From: Candidatus Zixiibacteriota bacterium
Lineage (GTDB): Bacteria > Zixibacteria > MSB-5A5 > GN15 > PGXB01
Reading direction: 5' to 3'
DNA: 64,000 nucleotides
Assembly (NCBI GenBank): GCA_016933695.1
Contig: JAFGAL010000003.1
Span: forward strand, 54,079-118,078
The notes under the pieces are model-generated. The model saw only the letters and a program-made list of their open reading frames with translations. It did no database searches and was not told the DNA's origin. The position numbers and the translations under genes are program-made. Shown piece after piece: positions 1 to 9,000 of the stretch. Position 1 is the first letter of the stretch; each line of letters opens with the position of its first letter.

Positions 1-2722
1 CTCCCGCGAAGACTTCCTGGCGTTGCCTGATATAATCGGCCACGGTATGATTACCGAGTTCATCGCATATTTTAAGGGCCTGTTTGAAAAAGTTCGAGGC
101 CTGTTTGATTTGTTTTCTTCTGCCATAACGTTCCGCCACGTGAATGCAAACCAGCATGGCCAGATGCCTGGCCCCGGACTGATAGAGTTCCAGATATGTT
201 CTTTTGCAGGCATCGATGCCGGGGGTAAGCACCGATTCATCCCGGGTCGCGTCGTCGATCAGCCTCCAGACGGCCTTGAAAATCGCCGTTTCCTGTTTTT
301 CGATCTGCGGTAACAGATGAGAGATGATCTTAAGCGCCTCCGTGCGGTCGGCCGTGTTGCCATACAGGAAAATCAGGATAAGGCATCGCGTTGAAAATCT
401 CGGCATGTTGTTTTCCGCGAGTTTTCGTAACAAACTGATCAGGTTTCCACGATGTGTAAAAGCCGCCATCGGCAATTGACTTATGGTGCGGGCATAGTCC
501 AACTCCACCAGGTATGTCTGATTATGAAACTCTTCAGAAAACGCCCGGAGTTTATCCAGATAAGTCTCCATGAGGGCAATGTTGCCGCGTTGCGCATAAA
601 TCACGGTCAGCACCCGGTAGCAATATCCGATCGTATTGTCACGGTTTTCATCGGTATATAACGATAGGGCATTTACCACCGCCTGTTCGGCTTGATCCAG
701 CATTCCCTGTTTAAAATAGAAGTTGGCCTGATGCTGAAAGAAGTTTTTAAAATGCGACACCTCGATTTGATACGGATGTTTTAAGATGATCATATTCATC
801 CAGTATTCAGCGCGATCGTATTCATTCAGGTTTATATTGCAGGTACACAACGCCCCATAGACATTCAACAGCCGGTTATGGTATACCGGTCCGCCGATGT
901 GTTTCAGGGCGAGTTTGTTGTACGTAATGCACTTCTTAAACTCCGACAACTCCTGATACATCATTGCGACATTGGAGTATAACGAGAAGACATCCCCGGT
1001 GACTTTATATTGTTTCTGTATTTTCAGTCCCTGCTGATAGGACTGCCCCGCCCGATTAAAGTCCCCCTGCACAAAATACAGCGTGCCAAGAACCGTATAC
1101 AGCTTTATGACCTCCTCATGCAATCCGTGCGCGGTCGCCGTTTCCAGCGTTTCCTGCAGTTTTACCTCCGCCTCCTGATGTCGACCGCGTGCCGTCAGGA
1201 CATACGCCAGCAGTCTTTGAAACGCGAGGCGGTCCGCGAGGGAATCATCGCCCTGCAATTGTTCGATGCCCCGCATCAGCGATTTCTCCGCCTGTGCCGG
1301 CTGTCCGCCGATAATCAGGTGAAACGCATAGAGAAACAACAGCCGGTAATCCCGGACACCGTTGTGATCGGCAAGACGCAACGATTCCGAAAAATGATCA
1401 AGGGCTTCGTCCAGGCGACCGTTGGCAAGGGAAAGCATGATAAGTTGACGGTGCAGGCGCAATCGCGCGTCGTCAGTTTTCGGCTCGCTCTCATTTCCCA
1501 GCGTTTTGAGTTTTTCCCTCGTATCGAGGAATGTCCGCAAGAGAAGATCGTTGGCCTGCAGATCGGTCATAATGGCGGACAGACGATCCAGATCGTCCGT
1601 GGCCTGCATCTCCGTTAACACCCTTTGAGCGGATTTCCCGCGTGTCATCGCATCGGTTGCCTTGAGCGCCGTGCGTAGATCATCATCGGTAAAACGAAGA
1701 TGCCAGTAATCACCGAAACGGTGCACGTCCGCCTTCTGCAACAGGCGAACCAGAATACGAAATGCCAGCTTCGGTTTGATTGACGTCAATTGCTCCAGTT
1801 GTGTCAGAAGCTCATCGGGGACACCAAAAACATGATTCTCCGTTTTGAAAAATCTGGCCAGCCAGTTGTTCCCTTTTGTTACATGAGCGAGGTTAATCCT
1901 GAAATTCCCCGCAATCTGCATGAGAAATAGGCGTTTGCGCAGTGAGGCGATACCGGTATCGTCGACAATGCCGAACCGGTGCAGGGCCTCAATCAGAAGC
2001 GATGGTCGCTGGATGGGGCTTTCCGCGGTAAGGGCGTCCGAAAAGGTGGCCAATTTGCCGACTATCGCCGGATCTGGCCGGCCTGGTGAAGACATGTCCC
2101 CGGTCGGATCGAGCAGCCCGCGTACGGCAATCCCCAGCGAGTAATTGTCCGACACCGGCAGCACCGTGTCGTTATTGATGATCTCAGGCGCGATGAATTC
2201 CCGGGTACCGAAGATGCGCGCGTTAACCGGTGAATTCGCCGGCATGAGAAAATCCAGGTCAATCAGCAACAGGCGGGGCTTTCCGACTCCATCGGATATT
2301 TGAAAATTCTGAAGCTTAATATCGCCATGAACCAGATTCTGAAGATGCACGTAGTCGATTATCAGGCAGATGTGAATCAGCGATTCGGGATAATTCGCCC
2401 AGAATAACTCGGGGGAAAGTTCCCGCCAGATTTGCCTGCTAAGGTAGGGATACTCGATATACAGCCGATTTTGATACGAGTGACGGCGCACCGCCGTTAA
2501 AATGTGGCGGTTATAAAGCTGTCTCTGACAGGTCAGTGATGTCCGTAAAATGGCCTCAATGACGGCATGACCCAACTGTGGATCGCCGGCCGGGATTTTC
2601 AGAAAACACCGATGCCCGTCGCGTGTATCGCGCGCCAGCCACGATTCACTCAGGTTATTGGCGGACAACCTCTCTTCAAGGATAAAGTACTCGGGTTCCG
2701 TTTTTGTCTCTGACATCGACAT
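1..2722 (-). CDS. Serine/threonine protein kinase with C-terminal TPR region (3' end outside window)
   Basis: The reading frame stays open from an ATG at 2722 to the left edge, so at least 907 codons; the C-terminus is missing. Residues 15-200 look like a Hanks-type kinase: a beta-3 lysine in FLKIP (residue 42), catalytic loop HGDIKLQN (132-139), the metal-binding Asp in IDLDF (about 155, DLD instead of DFG), and GTREFIAPE (172-180). The glycine-rich loop is degenerate (LSANNLSESWLARD), and HGD makes it a non-RD kinase. The rest is helical and leucine/alanine rich, with TPR-like A/Y/L periodicity up to the edge. No transmembrane segment is visible, so it is probably cytoplasmic and signals to or through TPR-bound partners. 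A second ATG lies two codons downstream (2716); no clear Shine-Dalgarno precedes either. It is divergent from the large operon at 3020. Kinase assignment is solid; activity is inferred. Confidence 0.85.
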   Translation of the reverse strand, partial: MSMSETKTEPEYFILEERLSANNLSESWLARDTRDGHRCFLKIPAGDPQLGHAVIEAILRTSLTCQRQLYNRHILTAVRRHSYQNRLYIEYPYLSRQIWRELSPELFWANYPESLIHICLIIDYVHLQNLVHGDIKLQNFQISDGVGKPRLLLIDLDFLMPANSPVNARIFGTREFIAPEIINNDTVLPVSDNYSLGIAVRGLLDPTGDMSSPGRPDPAIVGKLATFSDALTAESPIQRPSLLIEALHRFGIVDDTGIASLRKRLFLMQIAGNFRINLAHVTKGNNWLARFFKTENHVFGVPDELLTQLEQLTSIKPKLAFRILVRLLQKADVHRFGDYWHLRFTDDDLRTALKATDAMTRGKSAQRVLTEMQATDDLDRLSAIMTDLQANDLLLRTFLDTREKLKTLGNESEPKTDDARLRLHRQLIMLSLANGRLDEALDHFSESLRLADHNGVRDYRLLFLYAFHLIIGGQPAQAEKSLMRGIEQLQGDDSLADRLAFQRLLAYVLTARGRHQEAEVKLQETLETATAHGLHEEVIKLYTVLGTLYFVQGDFNRAGQSYQQGLKIQKQYKVTGDVFSLYSNVAMMYQELSEFKKCITYNKLALKHIGGPVYHNRLLNVYGALCTCNINLNEYDRAEYWMNMIILKHPYQIEVSHFKNFFQHQANFYFKQGMLDQAEQAVVNALSLYTDENRDNTIGYCYRVLTVIYAQRGNIALMETYLDKLRAFSEEFHNQTYLVELDYARTISQLPMAAFTHRGNLISLLRKLAENNMPRFSTRCLILIFLYGNTADRTEALKIISHLLPQIEKQETAIFKAVWRLIDDATRDESVLTPGIDACKRTYLELYQSGARHLAMLVCIHVAERYGRRKQIKQASNFFKQALKICDELGNHTVADYIRQRQEVFAG

Positions 2723-3019
2723 GCCGTGTAAATATGTGATTAACTACCCTCAATATATATAATAATACTCTTTTGCATTATCGTAAAACGGTTTCTTCAT
2801 ATTTTTGCCCAAAGCCCGCCGGACTTGCCCGCGATCCTTGTATCCTATTGTCAGGCAATATTATATGAGTTGATCGGGGAAGGCGGCGCTTCGAAATCGC
2901 AAAACATGGCATGATTGGCACTTAATTGAAAATCTCTGTCGATAAAGGACAACCCGCCATCGGCCGATATCAGAATATAACTTATTACTATAAAAAAGTT
3001 TAATGACTCGCGGGGAAAT
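2723..3019. promoter_or_regulatory. Divergent intergenic region
   Basis: This 297-base AT-rich gap separates the minus-strand kinase gene from the plus-strand giant protein gene and must hold both promoters. Runs such as AATATATATAATAATA (about 2751-2767) and AATATAACTTATTACTATAA (about 2976-2995) are -10-like, but I cannot fix a -35/-10 pair with normal spacing. No coding region or RNA gene is evident. Confidence 0.4.
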
Positions 3020-6000
3020 GTGTCAGACATGTTGCGCCGAAAAGGATTTCTAGCGACCGTTTATAATATATTCGGTAGGATTGTACCTATAGGGGGAAAC
3101 CGAATTCTGTCTCATCATGTCTCACTATCACCTGTTCCCAACAACCGGCGATACGGATTGTCGGTGGTTCTGCTACTGGCGATTCTCTTTTTCTCCGCTG
3201 CTGTGTCGGCCGAAGCCGTGACCTATTATGTCGCAACTGACGGCGATGACGCCAACACCGGCCTGGCCGAGGGAACCGCCTGGGCCTCGATCGATAACGG
3301 CGATCAGAAATTCATTCTTGCGGCGGGTGATACCGTTATGGTTCTGCCGGGGACTTATTCAGTGACCGGTACGTATCACCTGACAATCAATGGAGCGTTG
3401 GGCAATGAAATAGTGTACATGGCCGATTCATCCGGCGAGGTCGTGTTCGATGCCGGTTTGAATCCAACCACTGTCATGCTTCTGGATGGCAATGACGTCA
3501 TCGTTTCCGGCTTTACGGTCTCCAATGCCGCGACGATCGGCATTCGCATCAACGCGGATCGAATCACTCTGCGCGATTGCACCATCTCCAATATCACCTC
3601 CGGACCGGCAATTGAAGTCGATGGAAACGTCAATCTGATACTCCGTAATATCATATACTCGGTCACCGGCAACGGCATCACGAATTTCAGCACCAGTCAT
3701 ACCAATGAATATTATCACAATACCGTATATGGATGCACCGGCACGGGAATCGCCGTCGTTGACGGCGCCGGTGCAATCCGGCTGTTTAACAACATTATCG
3801 CCGGCAATCTGAACGGTGTGTCGGCGCCGGTATCGACCGTGGCCGGATTCAATGATATCTGGAACAACAGCAGTACCGATTATTCCGGTGGCGTTGCCGA
3901 TTCGGCAGGAGGCATTTCCGCCGATCCGCTCTTTACCGATGCCGCCGGCGGGGATTTCAGCTTACAAACCGGTTCTCCGGCCATCAATACCGGATTGGAT
4001 CTCGGCTATGCCTTTGAAGAGTCGGGCCCCGATATGGGGGCATGGGAATCACCGCATGTGACGACGAAATATTATGTCAGCACCGGCGGCAACAACGACG
4101 ATGACGGCTTGACCGAAGGAACCGCCTGGGCATCGATCGATAATGGCGATGTCAAAGGCCTGCTCTATCCGGGCGACACAGTGTATGTTCTCAATGGAAC
4201 CTATACGACGACCGCCGCCATTATGTTGAGTACGTACGGGCAGGCCAACCATCCCGTGCTGTATCTGGGAGAATCGCAGGATGAGGTCATCCTCGATATT
4301 GAAGATAATGACTGGGCCGGTGTCACACTACTCGGTAATCACAGTATTCTTAAAAATATGAGTGTCATAAACGCCGGTCAGCAGGGAATTCAGGTCTCAG
4401 CTGATTCCTGCAGGATTTCGACATGTTTCGTGCGTGATTGCGTCCAATCGGGTATTCGCGTTTTCGGTGATTATAATCTCCTGTATCGAAATGTTGTCGA
4501 TCACGCCGGATTGCGCGGATTGCTTTGTACCGATGGTGCCGATTATAATTTGATTCACAATAATACCGTCTATTCCTGCGGTGACATCGGCATCTGGTTA
4601 ACTGATGCTGTCACTACTGCGAGGGTGTTTAACAATATTGTGGTTAACTGCGGCGAGGGGATTCATGCCATTTCCAGCAATATCTGCGGATTCAATGACG
4701 TGTGGAACAATGCCGGCGGTAATTATGTCGGCGGTGTGGCCGACTCCGCCGGGGGGATCTCCGCCGATCCGAAATTTATCAATCCCAGCGCCAACGAATT
4801 TCATTTGAATGTCCAATCCCCGGCGCGAAATAGCGGTATGAATCTCGGCTATCCATATTATGAATCCGCCCCGGACATGGGAGCGTACGAATACGGGAAA
4901 CCCGGCGCAGTTGCCTTTATCGAGGTGGAACCGGAAGATGACACCAAATCGCCCGGACAAACCATTCAGTACGCAGCAAATGCCTATGATGTCGATTCAA
5001 ATTTCGTGAAAAGTATCACCAATGAATCCAGCTGGTTCACGACCGATCCGGATGGATCGATTTCCGCTTCCGGGTTGTATACGGCGGGAGCAATCGGCGG
5101 TGAGTACTACAACAGGGCTGAATTCGGCATCCTGAAAGATTCCGGTCATATCTTGATAACCGATGCGCTCAGTTATATTCGCATTGAATTGGCCGACGGC
5201 ACTCCGGTTGACGATACCACCCTCAGTGCCGACAATGACACGACCGAACTGTATTGCCGGGGATATACCTCCGGTGATGTTCTTCTGGGAATCGTTGCGG
5301 CCGACTGGCTCTTTATCGATGATACGCTGGGGGTGCTCAATCCGGCCACCGGCGGTCAAAGCACGCTTGAATTGACCACCATCGGATCCGCCCGTATCGC
5401 GGTCAACAACGGCGAGGGACAGGTTGACACCACCGGAACGATTATCTGTGTCGGCGGGCTACCGGCCTCCATTGATATCTCTCCCGATTCCGCCGAACTC
5501 TCCACCGACAGCGCTCTGCATTTTACCTGTCAATCGTATGACGCCGATGGCAATCCGAGTGTTCCCGGCGCCCTTCCGACTTGGGAAGTTATCGGAGCTA
5601 TCGGGGACATAGACATCAACGGCGATTTCGATCCCACCACCGTTGGCGTGGGGCAGATTGCGGCGACGGCCGCGGGTCTGAACGATACGGTCGGCCCGAT
5701 TACGGTCACCGCCGGGGCGTTATATTCTCTGGTGATCTCGCCCGATTCGATCGACCTCGGTGTCGGCGACTCGGTGCAGTTTTCTGTCGACGGATTCGAT
5801 GCCGACAATAATGCCGTCGCTTCCGGCGATATTACCTGGAAAGCACTGGGTCGGGTCGGGACTATCGACAACAGTGGCCTGTTTCATGCCACCGCACCGG
5901 GACGGGCCAAAGTCAGCGCCCTCAGCTCGATTAACGACGTCACCGACACCACCGGCTACATCGATGTCGAGGAATTGCTGGTGTCGACCATCCCGATTGG

Positions 6001-9000
6001 GACGCAAAACGCCAATCCGGGAGAAACCGACCTGTCGATTCTCACAATTACGATAGATAATTACTATGACGAAGATAAAACCATTACCGATATCATCCTG
6101 CACGATGGCTCCACGGGAGCGGGAATATCGGAACAACTGCTGGCCAATGTCGATCTGCTAAAAATATATCTCGATCAGGATGACGACTCGGCGCTGACCG
6201 CCGGAGACAGCCTGATTGCCTCGATATCGTACGACGGCAGTGCCAATATGATAAGTTTTAATCCGCTGACCATTACCGCGCGCACGGGCATCACCCTGTT
6301 GACCGCGGTTGATCTGAATGGCAACGCCCGCGACGGCGACAGCATCGATGTTTTTCTGATCCCCGCCGATGATATCATCACCGGCGATGCCACGATTCCA
6401 TCCGGTGCCGATTCGGCCAATTCCGTCGGAGTGGTGACAGTCAACGGTATGGTTGCCGAACAAATCACCCTGTATGCCGCCGGAGCCGATACGATCATGC
6501 CCGGTGCGGGGGTATATCCCGTTCTGGGAATGGATATCCCGCGCAACGGATACCAAACCGACACGCTTCACGCCCTGACAGTTGTCAATTACGGTACTGC
6601 CGATGCCGGCGATTTGGATCAATTACTGCTATATGCCGACGATGGCAACGGCAGTTGGGATGATAACAACACTGAAATCCTGCTCGGCGAGTTGGCCTTT
6701 ATCGGTGACCGCTGGAGTTTGAGCGGCTTTACTCAGCCGCTGAGCGGTCCGGTGACCAGGCTGTATGTGGGCACGACACTGTCCGGCTATCCCGCCAACG
6801 GCGCCACACTGGCGCTCTCCATCCCGCAGGACGGCCTGATCGTCTGGTCCGGTAATGATGGTCCGATCGATTCGGGCCTGTCGGCGGTGGATACCGTTGT
6901 CATTGCCACGTCGGAAACAATTCAAATCGCGGCGGTCAAACTGGTCGGCCAAACCCTGATCCCCGGTGAATTGACCGCCCCGCTGACCGGTCTGACGATT
7001 ATCAACGGTCGCGGTGTTTCATCAGAACTGGACAGCATCCGGGTGTCGCTGAACGCCGTTACTGAAATCGTTGATCAGGATCAATACGATTTACAGTTCG
7101 ACAGCCTGCTGTTATATCACGACCTCGACGGCAACCCGTCCGTTCTCGGCGCGGCCGATACGCTTCTGGCGTCGGCTTTGGTTTCTGATGGCGTAGCGGT
7201 CTTTGCCGCAAACGGTTTGACCATAGCACCAACCGGGGGAGAGGTGTCGCTGTCGATCGCGGCGGCGATAAATCTGCGCAATGCGCGCAACGGTGAAATC
7301 GTCATGGTCAGTATCGCCGATGCCGAGGATTGGTATTTCGCCGATGCTGCAGTACCCGAAGGAGAATTCCCGCTGACCAGCGACGCCGAACACGATATCG
7401 ATGCCTTTCCGGTGGCCGCATTGGAGGCTTTTCCAACCGGTCAGGCCACGTTGTATGGCGGACGAATCAATCAACCCGTATTCGGCTTTGCTCTGCCCCG
7501 AAACGGCTATGCCTCCGATATTCTCCGCCAGATCCGCATTGTCAATGCCGGAACCCTCGATGAAGGCCAGGCGCTGAATGCGGTGCGTTTGTGGCGGGAT
7601 CTCACCGGCGACGGATTTTCAAATGACGATGTGGCGGTCGGTGCCTTTTCGGAGTTTTCGGATTACTGGCAATTGTCCGATATCAATGTCGCGTTGGCCG
7701 AATCCCTGACGCGCTTTGTTATTACCGTCGATGTCGTCAATGAATACTTCGACGGCGGGATTCTGCAGTTCGTGATTCCCGTCGGTGGGATTACGTGCAC
7801 TTCCGGAATGACCGGGCCTGATGACGACAACCTGACCGACCCGGATGCGCATCTGGTTTTTCCGTCCAATCGCATGACCGTCATTTCGATTCCGTCAGCG
7901 TCGACCACGGTGCATCCCGGTCAGGCCAACAACACGATCCTGACCTTTGCGTTGTATAACGGTTATATCGGGCAGGTGAAAACGTTGACCGCGGTCAATC
8001 TGACCAACAGAACGATCACGCAATCCACACCGGACTTCGCCGATCTTGAACTGGGACAGGTGTCCCTGTGTTTCGATGCCGATAAAAATCGCATATATAA
8101 TAATGATTCGCTGATTGCCACCGGGTATTTTTCCGACGGCGGCCTGCGGCTGTCGGGACTCGATGTCGCCATGCCGCCGGAATCACTTTCGTATTTCTTC
8201 GTACTGGTCGATCTGCCACAGTCATTGATTGACGCCGACAGCCTTGCCGTCGCGATTATGGAAGCGCATCATTTCAGTTTTGACGAACCGGTCAATGTCA
8301 ACGGAGATCTGCCGCTGACCGGCGGCGGTTATCTTGTCGCCGACGGCTCGGTGTCCGCCCAGTATCGCGAAATCGCGCTGCCCTCAAGAACCCTGTCCCC
8401 CGGAGATACCGCCGACCTTTTCTCGTTTTGCCCCCCGGTGAACGGCGACATGATCGACACCCTGCACGCTTTGCGTATTACCAACACGGAAATTGCCGAC
8501 ACATCCGATATCGCGAAACTGTCTCTGTGGCAGGATGCGGATGACGACGCTATCTGGCAGGAGACCGACCTGTCGCTGGGTGATTTCGTCTATACCGACG
8601 GGGTTTGGGAAATCACCGATTTGGAAATTGAAATCGATGCGATGCCTCCCGCGTTGTTTGTGCGTGGCGAGGTTGCGGCAACCGCGACAGCGGGGACGGC
8701 ATTTCGCGGACGGATACCGCTTGAGGGATGTCAGTTCCTTTCCGGCAATGACGGCCCGATCGACAAACCCGTTACGGCGTCGGCCCTCATGCCGATTTCC
8801 AGTTCTCTGCTTCGGATATCATCTATACCCATGCATACCGCCTATTCGATCGGCCAGCAAATTGACCTGACGGTGCATGTCACCAATACCTGGACCTCGG
8901 CGCTGGACAGCGTCCATGTCTGTATTGGGGATATTCTCAATGACAGCTTGATTACCGCCGTCAATGGCGCGCATGATCCTCAAACGCTGAATTCCGGAGA

